14,252 bases of DNA from an uncultured Anaerococcus sp. (GCF_943908415.1 NZ_CALTSY010000037.1:1-14252); one strand, 5' to 3'; numbered from the stretch's first letter, positions 1 to 7,677 are shown. Notes: generated from the letters alone by a model not told the origin. Numbers and translations: made by a program.

Positions 1-12
1 AGAGAGCACCCC

Positions 13-54
13 AATGATGGAACGATAAATATCTATTGATTTGCAACAGCCCCT
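13..54. mobile_element. possible terminal inverted repeat of an insertion sequence
   Basis: Read on the minus strand from 54 downward, the sequence begins GGGGCTGTTGCAAATC. The core CTGTTGCAAA resembles the ends of several insertion sequence families (IS6-like and IS1182-like ends contain it). It starts about 8 nt past the last mgtE stop codon, where a terminator would be expected and none is seen. Only one end is in the window and no transposase is visible, so family and extent are unknown. A chance match or an ordinary 3' UTR cannot be excluded. Confidence 0.35.
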
Positions 55-61
55 TAGTTCT

Positions 62-1423
62 CTAAATTCCAAGTATTAATTTTGCTATATTAAAGTAAAT
101 AATAAGTGATAATGAATCGACTATTGTAGATATTAGTGGGCTTGCCATTATAGCTGGATCCACTCCTATCTTTTCTGCTATTACTGGTAGTATGGAACCT
201 ACAGTTTTTGCCATTACTACTATAAATAAAATAGTTACACCTACTACAAGTGAAACTTGTAAGGCTGCCTTATCAAAGAAATAACATTTTAAGAAAGCAA
301 CTATACCTAAGGCCAGACCACAAATAAGACCTACAGTAATCTCCTTAAGGACTACCTTTGCCCAATCACTTGGCTCTATATCATGGGTTGCCATAGCACG
401 GATTACAAGGGTTGAGGCCTGACTACCTGCATTTCCGCCGGAGTCAGTAAGCATAGGTATAAACATATTAAGGGCTATTACAGCTTTAACTACATACTCA
501 TAACCTCTTAATATCGTTGACGTAAAGGTTGCAGAAATCATAAGAAACATTAACCAAGGAATCCTATTTTTTGCAAGGGCAAATGGACTAGTTTTAGAAT
601 AATCTTCCTCATCTGGTGTTGTACCTGCTATACGTTGGAAGTCTTCTGTAGCCTCTTGTTCGATTATCCACATAATATCATCTACAGTAATAATTCCTAC
701 TAGACGATTAGTATTATCTACTACTGGTAAGGCCGTAAAACCATACTTTTGGAATTTATGAGCTACTTCTTCTTGATCATCTGTGGTTTGAACAGATATT
801 ACATCCTCATACATTAGCTCTTGTATTTTAGTATGAGGCTTGCTTGTAACTATTAGTCTAAGTGATACATAGCCTAAAAGCTGTTTAGTAGGACTTGTTA
901 CATAGCAAGTATATATTGTTACACTGTCATGGCCTACCTTTTTAATATGTGCTAGGGCTTCTTTGACAGTCATATAGGGTTTGAGTTCTACAAACTCTGT
1001 AGTCATCAATGTTCCAGCAGAGTCTTCTGGGAATTTTAAGTATTCGTTTACAAGTTTTCTAGTATCGCTATCTGATGATCTTAGAATCCTTTGAACCATA
1101 GCCGCTGGCATTTCTTCAAGGGTATCTATCATGTCATCGAAGTTTAGGTCATCTAAAAGCTCTTTAAACTCTCTCTCATTAAGAGCTTTTTGTAAGTTTT
1201 CTTTTTGGGAGGAGTCAAGCTCTGCAAAAACCTCTACTGCATCTTCTTTTCTTAAAAGTCTAAATACAACTAAGGCCTTTTCAGGACTGAGCTCTTCTAG
1301 AAATTCCACTATATCTACTGGGTTTGTTCTACGTAGGAGTTCGGATAATTCGTTTGATCTTTTATTTTCTAAAGCAAATCTAAGCTCTCTTAGCCTATCT
1401 TCTGTTGAATTATATTTATACAT
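62..1423 (-). CDS. mgtE: MgtE-type magnesium transporter, second tandem copy
   Basis: A 453-residue inner-membrane Mg2+ channel/transporter with the full MgtE layout: a cytoplasmic helical N domain (about 1-135), two CBS domains (about 138-200 and 203-262) that sense Mg2+ in this family, a linker helix, and a C-terminal pore of about five membrane segments (about 290-453). The pore motif IPMLTDSGGNAGSQ (322-335) and Asp436 in the last segment, at the place of the Mg2+-binding Asp of characterised MgtE, are present. The ATG at 1423 follows AGGAGG. The stop codon of the upstream mgtE copy (TAG, 1435-1433) overlaps this ribosome binding site and the gap is only 9 nt, so translation is probably coupled. 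It is the last gene of the ctp-mgtE-mgtE operon. It is a clear paralogue of its neighbour, with patches of near-identical DNA. Function is well supported; Mg2+ versus other divalent ion preference cannot be read from sequence. Confidence 0.95.
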   Translation of the reverse strand: MYKYNSTEDRLRELRFALENKRSNELSELLRRTNPVDIVEFLEELSPEKALVVFRLLRKEDAVEVFAELDSSQKENLQKALNEREFKELLDDLNFDDMIDTLEEMPAAMVQRILRSSDSDTRKLVNEYLKFPEDSAGTLMTTEFVELKPYMTVKEALAHIKKVGHDSVTIYTCYVTSPTKQLLGYVSLRLIVTSKPHTKIQELMYEDVISVQTTDDQEEVAHKFQKYGFTALPVVDNTNRLVGIITVDDIMWIIEQEATEDFQRIAGTTPDEEDYSKTSPFALAKNRIPWLMFLMISATFTSTILRGYEYVVKAVIALNMFIPMLTDSGGNAGSQASTLVIRAMATHDIEPSDWAKVVLKEITVGLICGLALGIVAFLKCYFFDKAALQVSLVVGVTILFIVVMAKTVGSILPVIAEKIGVDPAIMASPLISTIVDSLSLIIYFNIAKLILGI

Positions 1424-1432
1424 ACCATCCTC

Positions 1433-2803
1433 CTACATATTTAGTCCTGGAAGAATCATTTGAGCTATATTAAAGTAAACGATAAGTCCTAGGGAATCTA
1501 CTATAGTTGTGATAAGCGGACTGGCCATGATAGCAGGATCGGCCCCAAGTTTTTCTGCTATTATAGGCAATAATGATCCTATAGCCTTTGCAATTACTAC
1601 TATAGCAAGGATGGTAAAGGCTACTACAAGAGCAACATTGATAGCTACTTTATCAAATAAATAGCATTTTAAAAATGCTACTATTGCAAGGGCTAGTCCG
1701 CATATAAGTCCTACGCTAACTTCCTTAAGGACTACCTTTAGCCAATCTCTTGGTTCTATATCATGGGTTGCCATAGCACGGATTACAAGGGTTGAGGCCT
1801 GGCTACCTGCATTACCCCCTGATCCTGTAAGCATAGGTATAAACATATTAAGGGCTATTACCGTTTGTATAACGTCTTCATAACGCTTTAAAATCGTGGA
1901 TGTAAAGGCACCTGACACCATCAAGAACATTAGCCAAGGTATCCTGTTTTTTGCAAGTTCCCAAGCGCTTTTTTTAGAATAATCTTCCTCATCTGGTCTT
2001 GTACCTGCTATACGTTGGAAGTCTTCTGTAGCCTCTTGTTCGATAATCCACATGATATCATCTACTGTGATAATTCCTACTAGCTTATAAGCATGGTCTA
2101 CTACTGGTAGGGCTGTAAAACCGTATTTTTGGAATTTACGAGCTACATCTTCTTGATCATCTGTAGTTTGGACTGTTATTACATCCTCATACATCAAATC
2201 TTTTATCTTCACATAGGGTTCGCTTGTTACTATCACTCTTAAAGAAACATATCCTAGAAGGACTTTATTAGGGCCTGTTACATAACAAGTATATACTGTT
2301 ACCTTATCATGACCTACTTCTTCTATATACTCTATGGTTTCTCCTACTGTCATTTCTGGACTTACTTCGACAAACTCTGTAGTCATCAAAGTACCCGCAG
2401 AATCTTCTGGGAATTGGAGGTATTCATTTACCAAATTACGAGTTTCACTATCAGAGGTTTCCAGGATATCTTGAACCATTTGAGCTGGCATTTCTTCAAG
2501 GGTATCTATCATATCGTCAAAGTTTAAGTCTTCTAATATTTCCTTAAACTCATCATCGTTTAAACCTTCTTGAAGTTTTTCTTTATCATCTTGGTCTAGT
2601 TCCGCAAATACTTCTACGGCATCTTCTTTTTTTAATAGCCTAAATAATACTAAGGCTTCTTCGGCTGGCAAATCTTCTATGCATTCTACAACATCAACAG
2701 GGTTAGTCCTTCTAAGAAGTTCAGCTAATTCATCTACTCTTTTTTCTTCTAATAGCTGATTAATTTGTGTAATCCTGTCTTCGCTGGATTTGTACTCGTA
2801 CAT
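1433..2803 (-). CDS. mgtE: MgtE-type magnesium transporter, first tandem copy
   Basis: A 456-residue MgtE paralogue in the same register as the downstream copy: N domain, two CBS domains, and a C-terminal pore ending in an extra short tail. Asp436 in the last membrane segment is kept. The loop motif reads MLTGSGGNAG, with Gly327 where the other copy has Asp327; both variants occur in the MgtE family. Identity to the second copy is about 58% over the first 50 residues and about 84% around residues 251-300. The ATG at 2803 follows AGGTGA, which overlaps the TAG stop of the upstream protease gene (gap 8 nt). The operon therefore carries two complete, apparently functional transporters. Differing N-terminal and pore-loop residues would fit different affinity or gating, but that is inference. 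Confidence 0.95.
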   Translation of the reverse strand: MYEYKSSEDRITQINQLLEEKRVDELAELLRRTNPVDVVECIEDLPAEEALVLFRLLKKEDAVEVFAELDQDDKEKLQEGLNDDEFKEILEDLNFDDMIDTLEEMPAQMVQDILETSDSETRNLVNEYLQFPEDSAGTLMTTEFVEVSPEMTVGETIEYIEEVGHDKVTVYTCYVTGPNKVLLGYVSLRVIVTSEPYVKIKDLMYEDVITVQTTDDQEDVARKFQKYGFTALPVVDHAYKLVGIITVDDIMWIIEQEATEDFQRIAGTRPDEEDYSKKSAWELAKNRIPWLMFLMVSGAFTSTILKRYEDVIQTVIALNMFIPMLTGSGGNAGSQASTLVIRAMATHDIEPRDWLKVVLKEVSVGLICGLALAIVAFLKCYLFDKVAINVALVVAFTILAIVVIAKAIGSLLPIIAEKLGADPAIMASPLITTIVDSLGLIVYFNIAQMILPGLNM

Positions 2804-2811
2804 AGGATCAC

Positions 2812-4011
2812 CTATTTGATATCTTTAAGTAGTTCAGATAGAGCCTTTACAAACTGAGTGTCGTTTTTAAAATCTTGCTTATTTAAATCAAGGTCTTCAT
2901 TAGCTTCGACTTCAACATCTGGAGTAACTCCCACCTTGTTAATCTCTGTTCCATTTGGTGTAAAGTACTCACTTATAGTAATTTTTGCTCCTGCTCCATT
3001 ATCTAGAGTGAATAATTTTTGCACAACACCCTTACCAAAGGATTGAGTTCCAACAACTTTAGCTCTGCCTCTATCTTTTAGTGCGCCTGCAAGTATCTCG
3101 CTTGCTGAAGCTGAGTTTTCATTTTGAATAATAACTAGAGGAATATCATCAGATTCTGCATCTGATTTTTCAGTTACTTCATTTCCGTTTTTATCTTTTG
3201 TTGAAACTATAACTCCTTCATCCAAGAAGTTATCAGCTATATTTATTACCACATCTAGGGCCCCACCTGGGTTGTTTCTAACATCTAGTACTAAGCCATC
3301 AATATTTTCTGACTTAAGTCTATTAAAGCTTTCAGAAAAATCATCCCATGTAACATCATCAAAGGCTTTGATGTGGATATATCCTATTTTTTTATCATCA
3401 ATATCTATAACTTCATCATCTACTGTATCTACAACGACATCATCTCTTTTTACCTCAACTTCAAATTCCTTAGAATTTGTCTTGCCTTCTTCAGTTCTAA
3501 GAATTGTAAGTTTTACAGTAGTACCAGGCTCCCCTTTTATCTCGGCAACGGCTTCTTCTAGTTGATCTGAACCAAAAGTTTCACCATTTACTTTGGTAAT
3601 ATAGTCTCCCGGCTTAATACCAGCTTCCTTGGCTGGGGATTTATCAAATACAGAAACAGCTTTTATGTATCCTTCCTTACTAGCTTGGACAGATAAGCCT
3701 ATTCCTTGGTAACGACCATCTAATGTTTCCATTAATTTGCTATACTCATCTTTAGTATAATAAGCTGTATAAGGATCTCCTAAGTTTGCAAACATTCCCT
3801 TTAATGATCCCTCATAAATTTGTTCATCATCAAAGTCAAAAAGGTAATTTTGTTTAAGTAAACTCTTAAGGCCTTCCATTTCGGCAATATGCTCACTATC
3901 TCTTTGACTTGAGCTAGATGATACATTCATATTGCTACCTAAGGAAAAACCTATAAAACCTACACCTGCTATAAGCAAGAGTGCAAGTAAAAATTTTCCA
4001 AATTTTTTCAT
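2812..4011 (-). CDS. ctpA: C-terminal processing peptidase (S41 family), membrane-anchored
   Basis: A 399-residue serine protease of the CtpA/CtpB type that cleaves or degrades extracytoplasmic proteins. An N-terminal signal anchor (about 5-24) is followed by a Ser-rich linker, a PDZ domain (about 101-172) for substrate binding, and the S41 catalytic core. Catalytic Ser302 lies in ENSASASEI, Lys327 in QSFGKGVVQ (25 residues later, as in D1 protease) and Gln331 completes the usual Ser/Lys/Gln set. I chose ATG 4011 (MKKFGK) because GGGAGG lies 4 nt upstream and the signal anchor then starts cleanly. An in-frame ATG at 4032 adds seven residues and is preceded only by AAGGG inside an 18-bp palindrome. 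It is the first gene of an operon with two mgtE genes. A role in turnover of transporters or surface proteins is possible but not shown. The exact subfamily name (ctpA or ctpB) is uncertain. Confidence 0.93.
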   Translation of the reverse strand: MKKFGKFLLALLLIAGVGFIGFSLGSNMNVSSSSSQRDSEHIAEMEGLKSLLKQNYLFDFDDEQIYEGSLKGMFANLGDPYTAYYTKDEYSKLMETLDGRYQGIGLSVQASKEGYIKAVSVFDKSPAKEAGIKPGDYITKVNGETFGSDQLEEAVAEIKGEPGTTVKLTILRTEEGKTNSKEFEVEVKRDDVVVDTVDDEVIDIDDKKIGYIHIKAFDDVTWDDFSESFNRLKSENIDGLVLDVRNNPGGALDVVINIADNFLDEGVIVSTKDKNGNEVTEKSDAESDDIPLVIIQNENSASASEILAGALKDRGRAKVVGTQSFGKGVVQKLFTLDNGAGAKITISEYFTPNGTEINKVGVTPDVEVEANEDLDLNKQDFKNDTQFVKALSELLKDIK

Positions 4012-4038
4012 AACGCCTCCCATAATACGCATAATTCA

Positions 4039-4056
4039 TACCCTTAGCTAAGGGTA
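4039..4056. promoter_or_regulatory. 18-bp perfect palindrome upstream of the ctp-mgtE-mgtE operon
   Basis: TACCCTTAGCTAAGGGTA is identical to its reverse complement. It ends 27 nt upstream of the preferred ctp start. Upstream of it on the minus strand lie AT-rich -10-like hexamers (TATAGT, TATATT) without a convincing -35. It could be an operator for a dimeric repressor near the transcription start. As RNA it could fold into a short hairpin hiding the AAGGG that would serve the alternative start at 4032. The symmetry is certain; the regulator is unknown. Confidence 0.55.
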
Positions 4057-4142
4057 ATAATAATATAACTATACAACAAAAACAGATAGATTAAAACAAA
4101 TAAATAAATATATAAATTTTTCTATAATATATTTTATCATTG

Positions 4143-4172
4143 TAATTAAAAAAGAGGTCTCCACCTCTTTTT
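4143..4172 (-). terminator. rho-independent terminator after the epimerase gene
   Basis: On the minus strand, AAAAAGAGGT, loop GGAG and ACCTCTTTTTT form a stem of about 10 bp ending in a T-run. The first arm overlaps the TAA stop codon of the epimerase-like gene (4173-4171). It separates the DJ-1/epimerase transcript from the ctp-mgtE operon. Confidence 0.85.
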
Positions 4173-5175
4173 ATCTATTTTGTGTATTTGCAAAAGCCAA
4201 AGTTTCCTTTATTACAGCATCTATATCTTCTTCCTTAACTCTAAGTTCATTATAGGCTACATCTATAGGAATCCTAAACTCTAGACTATTTGCCCTAAGC
4301 ATATTTACTTGGCGAATGCCGTGTTCTACACCCTGATCATCTGTTAATTTTTCATCTTCTCTATATGCTTCTTCTAGTTCATCAAAGTCCATTACTTGAA
4401 GTTGAGTAGTATCTTCCTGACCCAGTTCTTCTAAAATTTTCTTATAAAAGTCTTCAAATGATATATAGCCTGTGGCTACTGCATAAGTTTTTCTATGCTT
4501 AGCATTTTCTAGGGCTGATATAGCTGCTTGTCCTACTTGACTTGCTGTAATAGTTGAGGCACCACCAGTAGTTACTGGCATAAATTCTTGCCCACGTAGC
4601 ATATCTATAAACATTGACCAAAGTGGGATCTTGCCTTCCATAGTTCCAAAAATATATGGAAGTCTAAGTACAGAAACATTCATTGAGCCTTCTCCTGCAT
4701 ACATAGCTACTTTTTCTTGGAGCAATCTTGTCTCTACATATGCTTCTTCATGGTATAGATGTTCTCTTAAATATTCACTATTTTCAGCAAATTCTGCTGT
4801 GTAGGAAGAAAATAATACGAAGTCACTAACTCCTGCTTCTTTGGCTAGTCTTGCTATTCTTTGGGTTGGTAGGGTGTTTTTTTCGTAGAAAAATTTGCGT
4901 GCCGGCTTTTGTGGCACTATTCTCTCATCCACGCCTCCGGCATATACAAAGCCATCACATCCTTGTATGAGCTCTATTATTTCATTATCGCTTAGGTTAA
5001 AGAAATTTTGTATGATAAATTCCACATTATCTTCTTTTTTAAATTTTAAGTTTTCCGGGAGCTCTACTACATCTACAGTTCTTACACTATAGCCTCTATT
5101 TACAGCTTCTTTTATGGTGTTATATCCTAGAAATCCTGCACCACCTAAAACAAATATCTTATTTAATTTTTCCAT
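4171..5175 (-). CDS. NAD(P)-dependent epimerase/dehydratase-like extended SDR
   Basis: A 334-residue extended short-chain dehydrogenase-like protein. The N-terminal Rossmann fold has the dinucleotide motif GGAGFLG (11-17), an acidic residue after strand 2 (VDVVE, 34-38) favouring NAD over NADP, and a Ser pair at 123-124 where the catalytic Ser normally lies. The usual YxxxK catalytic pair appears as Tyr146-Val-Glu-Thr-Arg150, so the Lys is replaced by Arg. Activity may therefore be altered, or the protein may act as a nucleotide-binding or regulatory SDR (NmrA-like). No sugar-nucleotide or cell-wall gene is nearby to indicate a substrate. The ATG at 5175 follows AGGAG, which overlaps the TAG stop of the DJ-1 gene (gap 8 nt), so the two are co-transcribed and probably coupled. 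A terminator follows directly. Confidence 0.82.
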   Translation of the reverse strand: MEKLNKIFVLGGAGFLGYNTIKEAVNRGYSVRTVDVVELPENLKFKKEDNVEFIIQNFFNLSDNEIIELIQGCDGFVYAGGVDERIVPQKPARKFFYEKNTLPTQRIARLAKEAGVSDFVLFSSYTAEFAENSEYLREHLYHEEAYVETRLLQEKVAMYAGEGSMNVSVLRLPYIFGTMEGKIPLWSMFIDMLRGQEFMPVTTGGASTITASQVGQAAISALENAKHRKTYAVATGYISFEDFYKKILEELGQEDTTQLQVMDFDELEEAYREDEKLTDDQGVEHGIRQVNMLRANSLEFRIPIDVAYNELRVKEEDIDAVIKETLAFANTQNR

Positions 5176-5183
5176 ATCTTCTC

Positions 5184-5786
5184 CTAATTTCTATCTATAT
5201 AATCATAGCTTATATTGTAGTAATTTTCTACAGCAATCTGCTGGGTCCCTTCTTTGAGTTCTTCCACTGCATTCTTGCCCTTAAGTATTTCCACTAGTCT
5301 CATAGCAAGATAAACAGTTACTGCTGCTCCCCTACTTGTTGTAATGTTTCCGTCTGTTACTACAAGTTGATCATCTATATATTCTCCTATATTATCTAGG
5401 TCTTTGCGAACTTCTGGAAATGAAGTTGCTTTTTTCTTAAATAAAACTCCAGCCTTATTTAATACTATTGGACCTGCACAAATTGCAGATACTATTTTGC
5501 CTTCATCATTAAATTTCTTTATGATTTCTATGACTTGATCATTATCTCTAAGACTTTCTGCACCCTTAGTACCTCCTGGTACATATAGGCCTTCGTAATC
5601 ATTAAGCTTAATATCTTCTAAAAGCTTATCGGCTTTAATAATTATGTTAGATTTACTAGTAATATTTATATCGCCTTCGGTGGCAACTGTATCGACAGTA
5701 ACTCCTGCACGTCTTAGATAGTCTACTACAGTTATAGTCTCAACATCTTCACATCCGTTAGCTAAAAACACCAAAAATTTACTCAT
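5184..5786 (-). CDS. DJ-1/PfpI family protein (YajL-like)
   Basis: A 200-residue cytoplasmic member of the DJ-1/ThiJ/PfpI superfamily. The nucleophile-elbow Cys103 sits in SAICAGP and the partner Glu16 in GCEDVET, matching Cys106 and Glu18 of human DJ-1. The position of DJ-1 His126 appears as Phe (TSFPEV), and SRGAA near residue 150 is the conserved C-terminal loop. Proteins of this group are linked to oxidative or carbonyl stress and deglycase/chaperone activity; a hydrolase role is not indicated. The ATG at 5786 follows AAGGGGA. A TATAAT-like -10 lies about 55 nt upstream. It is the first gene of a two-gene unit with an SDR. The name thiJ would be misleading, since no thiamine genes are nearby. 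Confidence 0.9.
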   Translation of the reverse strand: MSKFLVFLANGCEDVETITVVDYLRRAGVTVDTVATEGDINITSKSNIIIKADKLLEDIKLNDYEGLYVPGGTKGAESLRDNDQVIEIIKKFNDEGKIVSAICAGPIVLNKAGVLFKKKATSFPEVRKDLDNIGEYIDDQLVVTDGNITTSRGAAVTVYLAMRLVEILKGKNAVEELKEGTQQIAVENYYNISYDYIDRN

Positions 5787-5840
5787 TATATCCCCTTTCG
5801 TAAGTTGTTTTTAAACTTTTTTAGGAAAATTTTCTTATAT

Positions 5841-5846
5841 ATTATA
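5841..5846 (-). promoter_or_regulatory. candidate -10 box for the DJ-1/SDR operon
   Basis: A perfect TATAAT on the minus strand about 55 nt upstream of the DJ-1 start codon. No good -35 is present: at 17-nt spacing there is only the T-run of the preceding terminator. It is the best promoter candidate in a 113-nt gap but the region is AT-rich, so the match is weak evidence. Confidence 0.35.
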
Positions 5847-5860
5847 ATTTCTATATAATT

Positions 5861-5890
5861 TTAAAAAAGGCCTAGAATATTCTAAGCCTT
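5861..5890 (-). terminator. rho-independent terminator after the nitroreductase gene
   Basis: On the minus strand an 11-bp stem, AAGGCTTAGAA / TTCTAGGCCTT with one T-G wobble, closes a 2-nt centre and runs into TTTTTT. It starts 9 nt past the nitroreductase stop codon and ends the transglutaminase-nitroreductase transcript. Confidence 0.85.
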
Positions 5891-5899
5891 ATTTATATA

Positions 5900-6469
5900 C
5901 TATTTGACTATTCTGACCCTATTACCAATAGTTTTTTCTTTTGGTTCTGGATCCGCTATAATATTTCCAAATACCATCTGGCTTAAAAGGATATGGTTTG
6001 GATTTACATCAAAACTTTCGCGAACCATATCATCAATAACAGGATTATAGTGTTGAAGATTTACCCCAAGTCCCATTTCTGTAAGTCCATTCCAAACAGT
6101 TATTTGAAGCATACCATTTGCTTGTTCGGCCCAAGGCTTAAAGTTTTCTTCTATGAATGGATATTGTTTTTTATTTTCTTCTATTATTGTTTCATCATAA
6201 AAGAATAATATTGTACCATAACCAGCTTTAAATCCATCAATCTTAGTTCTATCTACCTTTCCCTGGTAAACATCATAAATATCATCCCAAAGCTTTTTAT
6301 GGGCATCGCCTGTTACAATGATTACATTTTGAGTATTAATTCCCATGGCATCTGGAACTATCTTAACTGCCTCTTCTACAAAGTCTATAATTTCTTTTTC
6401 ATCTACTTTTATATTATCATCAAGATAGTAATAACTTCTTCTTTTATCAAAAGCGTCTAAAGTTTTCAT
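5900..6469 (-). CDS. Frm2-like nitroreductase family flavoprotein
   Basis: A 189-residue FMN-dependent oxidoreductase of the compact nitroreductase fold. The sequence fits the Frm2/Hbn1-type subgroup: RRSYYYL near the N-terminus (10-16), GDAHKKLWD (54-62), AGYGTILFF (82-90), PWAEQANGMLQ (112-122), GLGVNLQHYNP (133-143) and a C-terminal PKEK. These proteins are cytosolic and are thought to reduce nitro-compounds or quinones with NAD(P)H; the physiological substrate is unknown. The ATG at 6469 follows GAGGAAA. The upstream transglutaminase-like gene ends 34 nt earlier and no terminator is visible between them, so the two may share a transcript, although one is secreted and the other cytosolic. 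Length is normal for the group. Confidence 0.9.
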   Translation of the reverse strand: MKTLDAFDKRRSYYYLDDNIKVDEKEIIDFVEEAVKIVPDAMGINTQNVIIVTGDAHKKLWDDIYDVYQGKVDRTKIDGFKAGYGTILFFYDETIIEENKKQYPFIEENFKPWAEQANGMLQITVWNGLTEMGLGVNLQHYNPVIDDMVRESFDVNPNHILLSQMVFGNIIADPEPKEKTIGNRVRIVK

Positions 6470-6503
6470 ATAATTTTCCTCATATTTATATCAGAAAATA
6501 TCT

Positions 6504-7625
6504 CTATTTTATAACTTGATATTCTCCATCTATCATTTCTATTCTAGAGTTTTTAAGACCTGTATCCATACTAGAAAGTGCCTGTGGTTTATCATTTTTA
6601 TTTTCTATACTTCTAGATCTTTCCATTTCTTTATCACTTTTTAAGAAATAATCATATATTACAAAGTCTCCTATATTATTTACATTGCCTTCATTGAATG
6701 TAATTACTGGATCATCATAAGTTGCGTCTAGGTTATACCAGTTTCCATCTACCTTAACCATATTCCAAATATGTGGCTCACCAGTTTTTTTAGTTGTACC
6801 TGTGGCATATCTTACATCAAGGCCTGCTTTAGATACTAAGTTATCAAATAAGGTTGCATAGGCATTACAAACTCCACCATTTCCATAGAGTATGCTTGCT
6901 GGATGGTATATAGAGTAACCACCACTCATATCTTTACTATCTCCCCTATTGTATTGGTTTTTTGTAACTATAAAATCATGAATTTTTAGGGCTTTTGTAA
7001 AATCAGAGTCATTAGAATTAATATTTTCTGCAACCCATTGATTCGCAAAATTTTCTACATCTTTTTCTATGGCTGGGTCTTCTCTATATTCTACATTAAA
7101 AGTTACGCTATTAACGTAGACTTTATCTCCTTTAGTTTTTTTAGGATTGTAATTGGTTTTTACATTTGTCTTTCCATACATACTATAGAAAAAGTACCAA
7201 TCTTCCTTGGCAGTTTCTAAAAACCAGTCTTGAAGCTGTTTATTTGTAGTATAGGCGTTTACATTTACGGTAAAATTAGTATTCCTATCATCAAGGTTTG
7301 ATCTTATTATATTTTTTATCCTAATATTTAGATTATCAGTCGCCTTTACCTCATCCCTTGCCTTATATACTATAGCCAATAATCTTTCTGATTCTTTTAT
7401 TAGATTTTCAAGATATTTTTTATTTTCATCTTTAAAAATATTAGGTGAGTGAGCTAATAGATATTTTGCTGCACTAATAGTTGTTTCAGTCCTACTTGTA
7501 TCAATTTTTGCAATTTTTTCTATATTACTTTCAGCATAGGCTGTATTTAAATGCAAGGGTGCATTTACAACAGGGCTTATAGCCAAGAAAGCAGCCAAAC
7601 TTGCTGCAAAAATTTTATTTTTCAA
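6504..7625 (-). CDS. secreted transglutaminase-like protein with N-terminal shared helical module
   Basis: A 373-residue exported protein. The signal peptide (1-31) ends at AYA/ES. Residues about 39-93 form a helical segment that matches, with one extra residue, the C-terminal module of the three module proteins upstream (ETT start, A-rich helix, YLxxLIxxSE). The C-terminal half is a transglutaminase-like (papain-fold) core with Cys253 in GGVCNAYA, His285 in EPHIWNMV and Asp300 in NLDATYDDP, the expected catalytic triad. Such domains cross-link, transfer or cleave at amide bonds; the direction cannot be told. Translation starts at TTG (7625-7623): AGAGGAGA lies 6-7 nt upstream, the signal peptide begins there, and no in-frame ATG gives a better start. 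There is no membrane anchor, so it is probably released or held through its module. An extended -10 promoter with palindromes lies upstream. Confidence 0.88.
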   Translation of the reverse strand: MKNKIFAASLAAFLAISPVVNAPLHLNTAYAESNIEKIAKIDTSRTETTISAAKYLLAHSPNIFKDENKKYLENLIKESERLLAIVYKARDEVKATDNLNIRIKNIIRSNLDDRNTNFTVNVNAYTTNKQLQDWFLETAKEDWYFFYSMYGKTNVKTNYNPKKTKGDKVYVNSVTFNVEYREDPAIEKDVENFANQWVAENINSNDSDFTKALKIHDFIVTKNQYNRGDSKDMSGGYSIYHPASILYGNGGVCNAYATLFDNLVSKAGLDVRYATGTTKKTGEPHIWNMVKVDGNWYNLDATYDDPVITFNEGNVNNIGDFVIYDYFLKSDKEMERSRSIENKNDKPQALSSMDTGLKNSRIEMIDGEYQVIK

Positions 7626-7663
7626 TATTTTCTCCTCTATTTTTCTTTAGTATTCAATAATAT

Positions 7664-7675
7664 AATGTATACATT
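7664..7675. promoter_or_regulatory. palindrome at the transglutaminase transcription start (possible operator)
   Basis: AATGTATACATT is a perfect 12-bp palindrome placed where transcription from the extended -10 (7678-7686) should begin. A second inverted repeat, TGCATT / AATGCA (7675-7680 and 7686-7691), flanks the -10 itself. Overlapping symmetric sites here suggest repressor control. PadR- and MarR-type regulators bind sites of this general form, but no regulator gene is present. Confidence 0.45.
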
Positions 7676-7677
7676 GC

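Noticed and set aside
1131..1463. Plus-strand Ser-rich open frames opposite mgtE, ctp and the FIVAR genes
   Set aside because: They mirror the codon use of the minus-strand genes, lack ribosome binding sites and match no family.
4012..4170. Mg2+ riboswitch (M-box or ykoK type) upstream of ctp-mgtE
   Set aside because: The gap is about 160 nt, mostly AT-rich, with only a short palindrome and the preceding gene's terminator; no M-box-like structure could be drawn.
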